Assembly: GCF_034424315.1 (NCBI RefSeq) | Contig: NZ_CP139972.1 | Location: forward strand, 7,448,501 to 7,512,500 | From: Chitinophaga sancti | Lineage (GTDB): Bacteria; Bacteroidota; Bacteroidia; Chitinophagales; Chitinophagaceae | DNA: 64,000 nucleotides | Direction: 5' to 3' | In this document: piece by piece, positions 25,786 through 34,768 of the stretch | Layout: every line of letters starts with the position of its first letter | Numbering within the stretch: the first letter of the stretch is position 1 | Translations under genes and position numbers: made by a program | The notes under the pieces: model-generated | The model's database searches: none | What the model was told of the DNA's origin: nothing | What the model saw: the letters and a program-made list of their open reading frames with translations, nothing else

Positions 25786-27888
25786 TTAATAAGTAATTTC
25801 CACCTTCACCCCATCCGGGCTGTTCGGGAACTTCAACAGCAATGTTTTTGAAGTATTATCCCAGACCTGTACAATACCGGATGTTACATTCACCGGTTGC
25901 GCCGGCAATGATACCCGCATCACATTATTCGTCAATAATGGGCCTGTAGCAGTAAAGGAAAACTTCCTGCCACTAAGATTGATAGCAGTTACCCTTGCTG
26001 CAGCACACAATACCGCAGGTTTACCCACCGGTCTTCTTTTTAAAGCATACAAATAAGCTTGTTCCCCGGGCTTTATTACTTTTTGAGCTAACACAGGCAA
26101 TGCCGGATCAAACAGGTCAATAAGCGGCTCCTTAATGGTCAAAGCCGTCGTATCTGCATTTTCATCCATCACAGCTGCGATGGTAAACGGTCCTCTTTCC
26201 AGGTAAAAGCTATTTTTCATCTTCCAGTTTTTACCACCACCACGCACATAAGCTGCTTTGATCAAATCCACGAAAGCCTGATCCTGTCCTGCTTCCATTA
26301 CCTGTTCCTTAGGATCTTTACGTACCACATATACGGTGCCACGGCCCACAGGATGTGCAACACCTTCAGTGGCAGTAATGCCCAGTTGCTTAAACAGGTC
26401 TTCCGATGCCGCTTTATAATGATTGCCCTTCGTATTCCACCATTCCTGCACTTCCTGGAACGGATCATCATCTCTTCCTTCATAGACCAATACTCCTCCG
26501 CGACGAACCCATGCCGCCAGCTGCTCATGCACACCGGCCGCAAATGGTTTCATATCTGCATAGCTCATGATCAATACCCGTATATCTTTCAGTGCATCTG
26601 CAAAACCTAAGTTCTCCATATGTATCGTCTGCACAGGAATACCACGTTTCAGCAAGGGCAATACCATGCCATACCAGTTCGATAACTGTGGATCCTCATA
26701 ACCCTTATGCGTAGGAAAACGCTGGAACATGATACTATTCCCCAGCAGGATACCAATACCAGTTGTACCGGATACTTTATTGTCAGAAAGCGGCATATCA
26801 TTCAGTGAGTTCACCATCACCTGCATCTGCGTAGCATATGCCGGCGAAATAGGTTGCGCTTCATCTGAACCTGCCATCCTGAATTTACCCAGGTATATCC
26901 TGTTCGGCCATGGCATCACCTCGTATTGATCCACTTGCGGATACAGCAATTTTGCAGTAAAGGTAGCCTGGTAGTTCACCTTATAATCATCCCAGGAACG
27001 TACGCCATCTTCAATCGGGTCTGTGAGAAAATATACCTGCTTTTTCGTAGGGGCGATCATGCTATACAGGGTATTATATTCCAGGTAGGCATTCTCAAAC
27101 ACTCTTTCTTTACGTACGCCATTGAAGTAATTCGGCACCCTCGATGTACCAGTCCATACCTGCGCAATATAGCCATCCATGCCCGGCAACTGTGCCAGGC
27201 TGGCTTCCGGACTTACTATATGCCACGATGCATAGTTCAATAAGGAATGCGTAGGCACAAAACAACGCACCTTACCCTTACTATAGTCTTTCACATACAG
27301 GAATACCTCCTTCAGTGCATTAAAGAATAACTGGTACTTCAGTTTCGAAGACAAATAAGTGGCTTCTGCCGTAGCATCCTGTGGCATCCATGCAAACCCA
27401 TAGTAATCCTGCCAGGCTTTCTTAAATGGTTCCTCATAACCCCCAAAGGCCCAGAACTCAGGTTCCTCCAGGTAAATAGCCGTCACGCCCTCATCAATCG
27501 CTTTCTTTACATGCGATTTGATATAATTGATGTAAGTCTCCGTCGGCACGATGTACGGTACTTCCGGCCCGTGCCAGATAATATTCCCGCTCACATCTTT
27601 CTGCCCCTCATCAAAATGCGTTTTACCATCAAAGTTCCCCCTGAAATAATCCTGGTATTCACCCCATGCAATCCCTGTCATAAACTGGATCGTGTAGCCC
27701 TTTTCTTTCCACGATTGAGCACGGGTATGAAATGTACTATCCATGCCATACATAATAGCAACATCCGCCCGCACGTCATATTCCGGGCGCCATTTTTCTG
27801 CAATCTGGAAGGAAGTTTTTTCTTTTTGAGCAAAAGCCGGCATTGCCAATAATAGCAAAGCAGCCAGGAAGCTGTTCTTTGTAGTCAT
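25786..27888 (-). CDS. secreted protein of unknown function, glycoside-hydrolase-like TIM barrel plus glutaminase-like domain
   Basis: A 700-residue protein with a signal peptide (MTTKNSFLAA to MPAFAQ). Residues about 35-340 read like a TIM-barrel hydrolase: VRADVAIMYGMD, TAIYLEEPEFWAFGGY with two acidic residues at a strand end, and KVRCFVPTHSLLNYASWH. Residues about 380-560 resemble a class I glutamine-amidotransferase-like Rossmann domain (TGIGILLGNS, VLIMSYADMKPF, WVRRGGVLVYEG), as in the trimerisation domain of GH42 beta-galactosidases. The end is a beta-sandwich. No known family was recognised with confidence. It stands alone between two hairpin terminators. Function is a guess from fold. 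Confidence 0.5.
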   Translation of the reverse strand: MTTKNSFLAALLLLAMPAFAQKEKTSFQIAEKWRPEYDVRADVAIMYGMDSTFHTRAQSWKEKGYTIQFMTGIAWGEYQDYFRGNFDGKTHFDEGQKDVSGNIIWHGPEVPYIVPTETYINYIKSHVKKAIDEGVTAIYLEEPEFWAFGGYEEPFKKAWQDYYGFAWMPQDATAEATYLSSKLKYQLFFNALKEVFLYVKDYSKGKVRCFVPTHSLLNYASWHIVSPEASLAQLPGMDGYIAQVWTGTSRVPNYFNGVRKERVFENAYLEYNTLYSMIAPTKKQVYFLTDPIEDGVRSWDDYKVNYQATFTAKLLYPQVDQYEVMPWPNRIYLGKFRMAGSDEAQPISPAYATQMQVMVNSLNDMPLSDNKVSGTTGIGILLGNSIMFQRFPTHKGYEDPQLSNWYGMVLPLLKRGIPVQTIHMENLGFADALKDIRVLIMSYADMKPFAAGVHEQLAAWVRRGGVLVYEGRDDDPFQEVQEWWNTKGNHYKAASEDLFKQLGITATEGVAHPVGRGTVYVVRKDPKEQVMEAGQDQAFVDLIKAAYVRGGGKNWKMKNSFYLERGPFTIAAVMDENADTTALTIKEPLIDLFDPALPVLAQKVIKPGEQAYLYALKRRPVGKPAVLCAAARVTAINLSGRKFSFTATGPLLTNNVMRVSLPAQPVNVTSGIVQVWDNTSKTLLLKFPNSPDGVKVEITY

Positions 27889-28041
27889 TGTTCCTGATAA
27901 TAAAAGTTGAGACCCTAATAAAATTATACCGGAACAAAATAATAAAAAATGGCTGTTTTTTATTACAAACTTAGCCAGTGTCTATTATTAAAATAATCAG
28001 ACCATTCCTCCTGGTTTGTTGCCATATCATAAAAATACAAA

Positions 28042-28067
28042 AGAGGGGTGGAATAGGCCACCCCTCT
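28042..28067 (-). terminator. Rho-independent terminator of the gene at 28087-30246
   Basis: A perfect 10-bp stem AGAGGGGTGG / CCACCCCTCT with a 6-base loop, followed on the minus strand by TTTGTATTTTT. It lies 20 bases past the leftward gene stop. Confidence 0.88.
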
Positions 28068-28086
28068 CTAAAACTATAAACAACAA

Positions 28087-30246
28087 CTATGCGTTAGGAC
28101 ACTTCTGAGATACTGAGAATCCCACCGCCTTTACACCGTACCATGGGAACTGTGTACTGCTATTCAGGATCACTCTTGTCTGCGCGGAGATACTCAATGC
28201 ATATCCGCAGGTATCCATCCCCTTCACATCCAGTGACCATGGTAAATTAGCATCACCATTATCACCAATACTATTATAATAGTGATTCAGTGGAACGGGG
28301 AAAGCGCCATTCGTGTGCGAAGATGGTTGCAGACTGAAATCCCAGTTCGCAAAGTAAGGATGCGTAGCACGCAGCGCACCATTGATCATGTGATTTGCAT
28401 CTGTCTTATCATAGCAATGACAATCGCCACCTGTGATGACCAGGTCAATTGATTTGCTGACATCCAGCGATGTATTCGCGGTAGGACTAATCGTCATCGG
28501 CTCATTACAGATCACCACGGAGAAAGTATCCGGATATACAACCGTGCCCGTAGCATCGTAATGCGAGAACCGGATCGTATACTTGCCATCAGCCAGGCCA
28601 CCAGTGCTCCAGCCAGCCAGGTAATTGTATTCATTGTAAATACCCAGTGCCGGATTGGCTTTATAAATAAACCAGCCATCTGCAGGATTTTGTGCATCTG
28701 CGTATTCCAGGTTCGGATCCGGGTTGAAATCGATCATTGCAAAACTTTCTGCAGTAGATACCGGTGCATAAGTGCTATCAGCTGCACCATACTTCTTGTA
28801 TTCAATCTTATACTTGATCTCACCATTGAAACCATTCCGGTTAATGATCCCATGGAAGCTCACCCATCCACCATAAGGACGGTTATTATCCCTGGTAGGA
28901 GAAGAGGATGCGTTCACCAGGAAACTCACCGTATCGATGGAATCGCGGTCTACGCCACCCACCAGTGTCAGTTCTCCTTCCACATGCGCTGCCTGGCTTG
29001 GACGGATCTGCACCACAGCATCCACCCTGTTGCCCCATGTATTCAGTGCATTCGGATTCGTAGTAGAAGGGAGCGAAGACCAGGATAGTACAGCACGCAC
29101 CCTGATAATATTAGGATTGGTACAGCTCCTGATATGTTTGCTCAGGTTAATAGGCAGGTCTACATTGTAATACAGGCCATCTTCAGGAATGTTGCTGATA
29201 TCATGAACGGTTACACTGGCCGTACCTAAGTATTGGGTGAAAGTACCGTTGTTATCCCAGTCAGCCCAGAAAGCCACATGTTCCTGTGAGCCTGCATGAC
29301 ACATGTCGCCACTGAAACCGCTGTTCTTTTTTACTTTGATTACCGCACCCAGTGTATCCTGTGCCGTATTCAGACCTACACAGGTCACTTCTTCAAATGT
29401 TACATCTGCCTGACCTACAGGTTGCAGGATGATCTTGGAAATAGCACTGATATCAACTTTGAGTTTGCTAATATCTGCCAGGTTGTAACCAGAAACAGCT
29501 TTATAGAATTTGGTGCCGTTGCTGATCTTTGCGGCAACAGACGGATAGAAAGTACGGTGATCCGGCACCTCCGCACGCTTGTAGCTAGTGTACAGCTGCT
29601 CTAATGGCGGCACAGAGACTACAGGTGGTAAGTCTACCTTTGCCTGCAGGTCAATATTCGCTAAAAAGTCTGGTTTCTCCTTCACATTCAGCAGTGTGAA
29701 AATGTCATCCCAGATAATGAACTTTTTGCGGGGCAGTTGAATATGCACATTCTTAACACTACCATAATATGGAACAGCATTCGGATCAGCAGAAGGAATG
29801 GTGTTCCAGGATAACACGGCTCTCACAGTAGGAATGACTGCCTGGTTACAGGAAAGAAAGCGGCGGTATTTCTCATCATTGATGTACAGGAAGGTCATGT
29901 ACTTCAGCGGATGTTGCGGACCAGCAGGTGCTTCAGAAATGTCTGCTACTTTGAAGCTGGTGTATCCCATATCCTGGAATCCGCTACCATCTTTGAAATC
30001 TACAAAGAAGCGTACATATTCTTTAGAACCGTTGCTACAAAGACCGCCGCTGTAGCCGCTGGATTGCTTGATGCTTACAATCGCCTCCAGCTTGCCTTTG
30101 GAGGGATTGTAGCCTACGCAGGAAAGCTCTTCCCAGGTAGTATTGCTGTTGGTGATAGCAGACTTAGAAATAAATGACTGCAATAAGAAGGTCTGGCGGG
30201 TAAAGAGTTGTTCCGCTGACAGACCGGGAATCTTCAGATTTTCCAT
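28087..30246 (-). CDS. large protein of unknown function with an internal domain duplication
   Basis: A 719-residue protein that I do not recognise. There is no signal peptide; it starts MENLKIPGLSAEQLFTRQTF. Two copies of a domain of about 135 residues are clear: copy 1 starts WEELSCVGYNPSKGKLEAIV and copy 2 starts FEEVTCVGLNTAQDTLGAVI. Both continue with SGYSGGLC or SGFSGDMC, then a VRFFVDF or VAFWADW strand, and end in VRAVLSW(N/S)xxPS. The last 250 residues are different and end in VGFSVSQKCPNA. Conserved Cys pairs in each copy suggest structural bonds or metal binding. A TACCTTTG -7 box lies 45 bases upstream. It ends at a strong terminator and so is a single transcription unit. Confidence 0.6.
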   Translation of the reverse strand: MENLKIPGLSAEQLFTRQTFLLQSFISKSAITNSNTTWEELSCVGYNPSKGKLEAIVSIKQSSGYSGGLCSNGSKEYVRFFVDFKDGSGFQDMGYTSFKVADISEAPAGPQHPLKYMTFLYINDEKYRRFLSCNQAVIPTVRAVLSWNTIPSADPNAVPYYGSVKNVHIQLPRKKFIIWDDIFTLLNVKEKPDFLANIDLQAKVDLPPVVSVPPLEQLYTSYKRAEVPDHRTFYPSVAAKISNGTKFYKAVSGYNLADISKLKVDISAISKIILQPVGQADVTFEEVTCVGLNTAQDTLGAVIKVKKNSGFSGDMCHAGSQEHVAFWADWDNNGTFTQYLGTASVTVHDISNIPEDGLYYNVDLPINLSKHIRSCTNPNIIRVRAVLSWSSLPSTTNPNALNTWGNRVDAVVQIRPSQAAHVEGELTLVGGVDRDSIDTVSFLVNASSSPTRDNNRPYGGWVSFHGIINRNGFNGEIKYKIEYKKYGAADSTYAPVSTAESFAMIDFNPDPNLEYADAQNPADGWFIYKANPALGIYNEYNYLAGWSTGGLADGKYTIRFSHYDATGTVVYPDTFSVVICNEPMTISPTANTSLDVSKSIDLVITGGDCHCYDKTDANHMINGALRATHPYFANWDFSLQPSSHTNGAFPVPLNHYYNSIGDNGDANLPWSLDVKGMDTCGYALSISAQTRVILNSSTQFPWYGVKAVGFSVSQKCPNA

Positions 30247-30290
30247 GACGATTTTTTTGGGGTGATAAACTATACTTCGTTGTGGTGAAA

Positions 30291-30298
30291 CAAAGGTA
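30291..30298 (-). promoter_or_regulatory. predicted -7 box of the duplicated-domain gene
   Basis: TACCTTTG on the minus strand matches TAnnTTTG and lies 45 bases before the ATG at 30246. No good -33 TTG at the right distance was seen. Confidence 0.45.
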
Positions 30299-30350
30299 GA
30301 ACCCCAAAAAAAATTCGCCTAGCGTATTAATACGTGATTTGAGCAGGTAC

Positions 30351-32243
30351 TTATGCCATATATTCCCAGGCACTCTGGTAAGCATCTTTGCCTTCTGCAT
30401 AGGCAATGAAGTCAGCATAGAACGGCAGCTGGGAGAGCGTAGCGCTATCCCCGATCACCACCAGCTTCTTCCTGGCCCTTGTCATGGCCACATTCATACG
30501 CCTGATGTCAGAGAGGAAACCGATCTTGTTATCACTATTACTTCGTGTCATACTGATATACACAATATCCCTTTCCTGGCCCTGGAAGCTATCGATTGTA
30601 TTCACCGTGATCCTGTCGCCGAAAGGCTGTAGATCCGGTGAATGCTGTAATTGCTCTTTTAATAATTGTATTTGTTGCTTATAAGGAGAGATAATCGCAA
30701 TACTGGGGAAATCCGCAGGTTTGTAATGTGTGTGCAGGGTATCTACGAACTGGGAGAGATGTTTAAATAGGAACGCCGCTTCTTCCGGGTTCGTAGTACT
30801 GGTGCCTTCCGTCTGTTCATCGAAGCCGCAACCCGCGGTATCCACAAAGGCCAGGGGGCTATCTGCAGAAAAAAGCAGGTGAGCAGCCACAGAGGCATGT
30901 GCCTTCAGTTTATCCTGGTAAAAAATGGAAGAGGAATAACCCATAATAGTCGCATGCATACGATATTGTTCTTCCAGCAATACGACAGCTTCCGGATGCA
31001 GCGAAGTGCATTTCTCCAGTAAGGTATGTGCAAGACCCTTACGGGCTGCTTCGTCAGATTTAATGGTAGGGGAGAGCTGGCAATGATCACCTGCCAGCAC
31101 CACTTTCTCCGCTTTCAGGATGGGAATCCAGCAGGCTGGTTCCAGTGCCTGTCCGGCTTCATCTATCACTACGGTGTGGTATTTCAGTTGTTTCACGGTG
31201 TAGTGGTTCGCACCTACTAAGGTAGCCGTGATCACCTGTGCTTTATTAATCAGGTCTTCAGCAATATAAGACTCGGTGTTTTCCACGGCTTTCATAATAT
31301 TGCGTGCTTCATCAAAGAGGGCTTTGCGCTGTTCGCGTTCTGCCTTACCAAAATTCCGCTTATACTTATGGGCCATGTCTCTGAACTCGCTGGCCTGTTT
31401 GCGCAGGCGCTTTACCTCTTTCATGCTGTTATGTTCAGCCATTTTGCTATCAAGGGTGAGCGACATCAGTTTTTCAGATACCCTGGCAGGGTTGCCTACA
31501 CGTAATACATTCATTCCTTCATCACTGAGTTTTTCGCTCAGCAGGTCCACCGCGGTATTACTGGGTGCTACCACCAGGATCTGTTTACGATCCTGCGCAT
31601 ACAGGGCCTTGATGGCCTGAACAAGGGTCGTGGTTTTACCGGTGCCCGGAGGGCCATGCACAATAGCTAGTTCATTGGCTGCCAGAATCCGGTTTACCGC
31701 CTCCTGCTGGGAAGCATTGAGCCTGGGATGGGTATAGCGTGGCAGTTCATTATTAAAGGTAGGCGCTTTCCCGCCGGTGAGGATTTGTACCAACTGATTT
31801 TTTTCAGCTCCTGATGCCTGTTTTAAGGCATTTGTCATCTCTTCGTAGCTATTGGTATCAAATGACAGGTCAATGCCTAATTTGCCGTCATTAGCCCATT
31901 CAGGGAGCTCGTCGGTGCGTAAGGTGATTTTCAGGCGATTGCCGCTCTGGTAAGAAACGGTACCCTCTATATTATCTTTCTTCGGATCGTGGTTGGAAAA
32001 CAGTACGGCAGTCACCCCAAACCGCAGTTGATGGGGAATATCCTGGTGGGTGGTGCGCTCTACTTCGACAGTCAGGTAGTCGCCGCGGCTCATTTCCGTT
32101 CCCCTGATGGCAATAGGATACCAGCTAAGCCCGTTGGCACGACGTTCTGATACAGATGACTTTTCTGCTAATAAAATATATGACTGGCGATCTTCTTCTC
32201 TTTCAATCTTCAGCAGGTCCAGTAACTTTTTAAAATAATCCAT
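30351..32243 (-). CDS. superfamily 1B DNA/RNA helicase, IGHMBP2/SMUBP-2-like
   Basis: A 630-residue cytoplasmic helicase. Residues about 1-150 form an N-terminal beta-barrel. The motor motifs are in order: IVHGPPGTGKTTTLVQAI (Walker A), VVIDEAGQALEPACWIP (Walker B of the DEAG type), VVLAGDHCQLSPT (motif III), LLEEQYRMH (motif IV), VNTIDSFQGQERDIVYISMT (motif V) and MNVAMTRARKKLVVIGD (motif VI). The DEAGQ/QYRMH combination is that of the Upf1-like 5'-to-3' group. A TACCTTTG -7 box ends only 5 bases before the ATG, so the mRNA is probably leaderless. Family is firm, cellular role unknown. Confidence 0.92.
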   Translation of the reverse strand: MDYFKKLLDLLKIEREEDRQSYILLAEKSSVSERRANGLSWYPIAIRGTEMSRGDYLTVEVERTTHQDIPHQLRFGVTAVLFSNHDPKKDNIEGTVSYQSGNRLKITLRTDELPEWANDGKLGIDLSFDTNSYEEMTNALKQASGAEKNQLVQILTGGKAPTFNNELPRYTHPRLNASQQEAVNRILAANELAIVHGPPGTGKTTTLVQAIKALYAQDRKQILVVAPSNTAVDLLSEKLSDEGMNVLRVGNPARVSEKLMSLTLDSKMAEHNSMKEVKRLRKQASEFRDMAHKYKRNFGKAEREQRKALFDEARNIMKAVENTESYIAEDLINKAQVITATLVGANHYTVKQLKYHTVVIDEAGQALEPACWIPILKAEKVVLAGDHCQLSPTIKSDEAARKGLAHTLLEKCTSLHPEAVVLLEEQYRMHATIMGYSSSIFYQDKLKAHASVAAHLLFSADSPLAFVDTAGCGFDEQTEGTSTTNPEEAAFLFKHLSQFVDTLHTHYKPADFPSIAIISPYKQQIQLLKEQLQHSPDLQPFGDRITVNTIDSFQGQERDIVYISMTRSNSDNKIGFLSDIRRMNVAMTRARKKLVVIGDSATLSQLPFYADFIAYAEGKDAYQSAWEYMA

Positions 32244-32248
32244 GAGCG

Positions 32249-32256
32249 CAAAGGTA
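32249..32256 (-). promoter_or_regulatory. -7 box immediately upstream of the helicase ATG (leaderless start)
   Basis: TACCTTTG on the minus strand is separated from the ATG (32241-32243) by 5 bases. Transcription would begin at or next to the A of the start codon. Confidence 0.55.
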
Positions 32257-32269
32257 CTGCTTTCAGTAA

Positions 32270-32659
32270 TTACATACCGCGCTCAGGTGATTCGATCACT
32301 GACAGAATATTTCCTGCCGGATCCTCAAACCAGGCAATCAATGGCCCGCCGCCTCTGAAAATGCCCTTTTCATCTGTCTTGATTTCACCGCCATATTGTA
32401 TAAACCGGATGCCTTTACTGCTCAGCTCATCTACTGCCTGATCAATATTATCTACCGGGAAATTTAATACGGTATACGAAGCAGGAGAGTGGGTAGGCTT
32501 CGGATACACTAATATCCTTGAATCCTTGTTTATATGCAGCTCCATAACACCCATAGGGCCATCAGTCACTTCTATGCCCAGTTTATCCTGGTAGAAGGAC
32601 TTTGCTTTTTTAATATCATTTACTGAAAATCCGCTGAAAGCTTTATTGGTTAGTATCAT
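32270..32659 (-). CDS. VOC-family (glyoxalase/bleomycin resistance-like) protein
   Basis: A 129-residue cytoplasmic protein with the paired beta-alpha-beta-beta-beta units of the vicinal oxygen chelate fold. The first half starts KAFSGFSVNDIKKAKSFYQD and continues KLGIEVTD; the second half runs ASYTVLNFPVDNIDQAVDEL to AWFEDPAGNILSVIES, with the terminal Glu metal ligand. ATG 32659 was chosen because the segment upstream to 32740 (SKGCCMVLWWNMLKL and on) fits neither the fold nor a signal. The substrate is unknown. It is convergent with nothing and ends 26 bases before the helicase start. Confidence 0.8.
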   Translation of the reverse strand: MILTNKAFSGFSVNDIKKAKSFYQDKLGIEVTDGPMGVMELHINKDSRILVYPKPTHSPASYTVLNFPVDNIDQAVDELSSKGIRFIQYGGEIKTDEKGIFRGGGPLIAWFEDPAGNILSVIESPERGM

Positions 32660-32781
32660 AACGATGGGGTTTTGTTGGACAAACAATTTAAGCATATTCC
32701 ACCACAGCACCATGCAGCAGCCTTTGCTATAAATAGTCAAATTTTTTTTAAGTTTGCTACGAACTAAGCTAATTGACCTAC

Positions 32782-33510
32782 ATGGAAACTAATGTACTTG
32801 TACCCACGCTGGCAAGCTACCTGGCGAATGCTATTCAATCGTTTGATTTTGAACTACCCCTTACTCCTGGTATCGAAGCAGTAAATGATACTGTTCAGAT
32901 ACCGGAGATCGAGCTTGAAATTGTTTGTGATGTGCTAGGCGTACAAGAACATGGTAATGAAGTGAAAGTATATCACCTGGCTTTTATGATCCGCCTCAGG
33001 GGAGACAATATCATGTATGAAGAAATGGCTGCTATTGGCACTAACCCCGAAGAATCTATGTCGCAGGGTGCTTACACCTTTTTCAGGGGATTTCTCACGG
33101 GCTTCCTCCAATGTTTGTTGGGGTATTATGAACCTGTGTATGAGCTCCGGAGCCCTACAGGTGATGAATTCCATCTCAACTACAGTCACCTGCAGGCACA
33201 GGGTGCATTTATGGAAGATATGGCAGAACTCCATGACAACACTTTCCCCGACATCCTGTATCCGGCTATCAAAGAAGTCTTTGAAAGGGAGATCACCGAA
33301 CCCGGCCATGATTACAAAGATTTCTACTGGATCAAAATTTACCTGAGCAGGCAACCAAGTGGTACCTTTATCGGGGAATGCCGCTTCGATAATAACATCT
33401 GGGATTACGCACTTAATGAACTCATTGAGTATGACTACAAGCTTTGGAAAAAAACAGATCGTTTCCTGGGCAAAAAGCAATTCATTTTTATCCGCAGATG
33501 CCTTAAATAA
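32782..33510 (+). CDS. conserved hypothetical cytoplasmic protein
   Basis: A 242-residue acidic protein without signal or membrane segments. It starts METNVLVPTLASYLANAIQS. Features seen are a LEIVCDVLGVQ strand, a second strand (VYHLAFMIRLRG) and a central ANx-free helix pair (SQGAYTFFRGFLTGFLQ). The C-terminal half is basic. It faintly recalls the DUF6348 family but I cannot confirm this. The codon use is like that of the neighbours. ATG 32782 is preferred over a TTG nine bases upstream. The helicase/VOC genes are divergent and the glycosylase is convergent, so it stands alone. Confidence 0.6.
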   Translation: METNVLVPTLASYLANAIQSFDFELPLTPGIEAVNDTVQIPEIELEIVCDVLGVQEHGNEVKVYHLAFMIRLRGDNIMYEEMAAIGTNPEESMSQGAYTFFRGFLTGFLQCLLGYYEPVYELRSPTGDEFHLNYSHLQAQGAFMEDMAELHDNTFPDILYPAIKEVFEREITEPGHDYKDFYWIKIYLSRQPSGTFIGECRFDNNIWDYALNELIEYDYKLWKKTDRFLGKKQFIFIRRCLK

Positions 33511-33548
33511 CCGGACGAATCTCATGTGAGCTGTTCCGAAAGTACCGC

Positions 33549-34325
33549 TTAAAATAATTCCTGCTCATCTGTATAATAAGTTTTACGTGAGCCTACTTTA
33601 TGCGATTGAATAGAAGCCCCTCCGGGGCTCTTCTCTTTTCTCGCATGGTGCACTTTCATGAAGTCTCTGTATTCTCCGCTAATCAGGTCCTTATCATGTT
33701 TGAGGATTTGCTTCATACCATCCTTCAATACTTTTTTAATACTACTGGCAAGTACTTTCACCCGGGCAGCCGGGATCTTGTCAGCAACAGAGAACGGTGA
33801 AATACGGGCCTCATAGAGGATCTCATCTGTGTAGGCATTTCCCAGGCCGCGAATCAGGTCCTGGTTCATCAGCACATCTTTTATTTTCTTTTTCGAATTG
33901 CTTAACACTGTCTGCAGGTATTTTGTATTTACTTGTTTCGACATGGCATCAGGTACCTCACTTTCTTCCGGATTTAGTGTCACCATGGCCTGACCCTGGA
34001 AGTCAGTCATCGCCAATCCGGTACCATCTGTAAACTGCAGGGCGATGATCGTCCATTTAGGATATTTGTTTCCTTCAAACAATGCAGGTTCTCCATGCAG
34101 CATTAAATGCCAGCCTAACCTTATATCCTTGCCAAATGCAAGTCGTAATTGTTTCCCTTCCCTATATATTTCCGTGAGCTGCTTTTTCTCAATTTGTTTC
34201 TTTAGTGTGGCTATGGGCGTTTTGAGCTTTTTAGGAAAGGGTACTTCCAGTTTTTTTACCACTTTCCCTTTCAGTAATTTAGTGAGGTTCATACTGAACA
34301 CTTCAAGGTCTGGAATTTCGGGCAT
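33549..34325 (-). CDS. Fpg/Nei-family DNA glycosylase without zinc finger
   Basis: A 258-residue base-excision repair enzyme. The N-terminus MPEIPDLEVF keeps Pro 2 (Schiff-base nucleophile) and Glu 3. The helix-two-turn-helix region LIRGLGNAYTDEILYEARIS is typical of the family. The C-terminus, where Fpg carries a CxxC-x16-CxxC zinc finger, has no cysteine; it ends VGSRKTYYTDEQELF, like the zincless finger of NEIL1-type and some bacterial members. The lesion preference cannot be told. It is convergent with the hypothetical gene at 32782 and leaves a 443-base gap before the glycosyltransferase. Confidence 0.87.
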   Translation of the reverse strand: MPEIPDLEVFSMNLTKLLKGKVVKKLEVPFPKKLKTPIATLKKQIEKKQLTEIYREGKQLRLAFGKDIRLGWHLMLHGEPALFEGNKYPKWTIIALQFTDGTGLAMTDFQGQAMVTLNPEESEVPDAMSKQVNTKYLQTVLSNSKKKIKDVLMNQDLIRGLGNAYTDEILYEARISPFSVADKIPAARVKVLASSIKKVLKDGMKQILKHDKDLISGEYRDFMKVHHARKEKSPGGASIQSHKVGSRKTYYTDEQELF

Positions 34326-34768
34326 AACAATAAAGATTTATTCACTACTAAAATTAATATATCGTAATCATCTTATCAAATTCAACTACAGTTGTAGCGT
34401 ATATTAATTTGAAAAATGAGCGTTTTACTGGCCGTACTCTTCTCTATCAATATTGTCTTTTTAACCGCCCCGGAAAAGGATTTCGGGCGATCTGTACATT
34501 ACCTTCACCTGTTCCCATGGTTCCTACAATTGGGGAACAACTTTCTCAACGGCTTTCAAAACCCCGCCCACTGCGGAACACTTTCATCCGAACAAACGCC
34601 TGTTCACACAAGGTTTCCTTATTCATTGAGTACTATTGGTTTGCTTCTTGTTACTATTAGCAAGAGGCACTAAGCACTATCTGACGAACGTTCCACATGT
34701 ATGCTTGGCTATAATCTATCAACAATGCGAAAAATATTCACTCACTATAAAATCAAATTTCTGTTTGT
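34326..34768. other. 443-base gap with no convincing gene
   Basis: AT-rich DNA between the glycosylase (leftward) and glycosyltransferase (rightward) starts. An open frame of 85 codons at 34416-34673 begins MSVLLAVLFSINIVF but looks unlike a real protein after the first 20 residues. No hairpin or consensus promoter was found, though both flanking promoters should lie here. Confidence 0.4.

Noticed and set aside
32660..32740. Upstream extension of the VOC protein
   Set aside because: The added residues do not fit the fold and form no signal peptide; ATG 32659 gives the normal family N-terminus.
34416..34673. An 85-codon frame starting MSVLLAVLF
   Set aside because: Only the first 20 residues look like a signal; the rest has no recognisable pattern, and overlapping frames of similar length exist.
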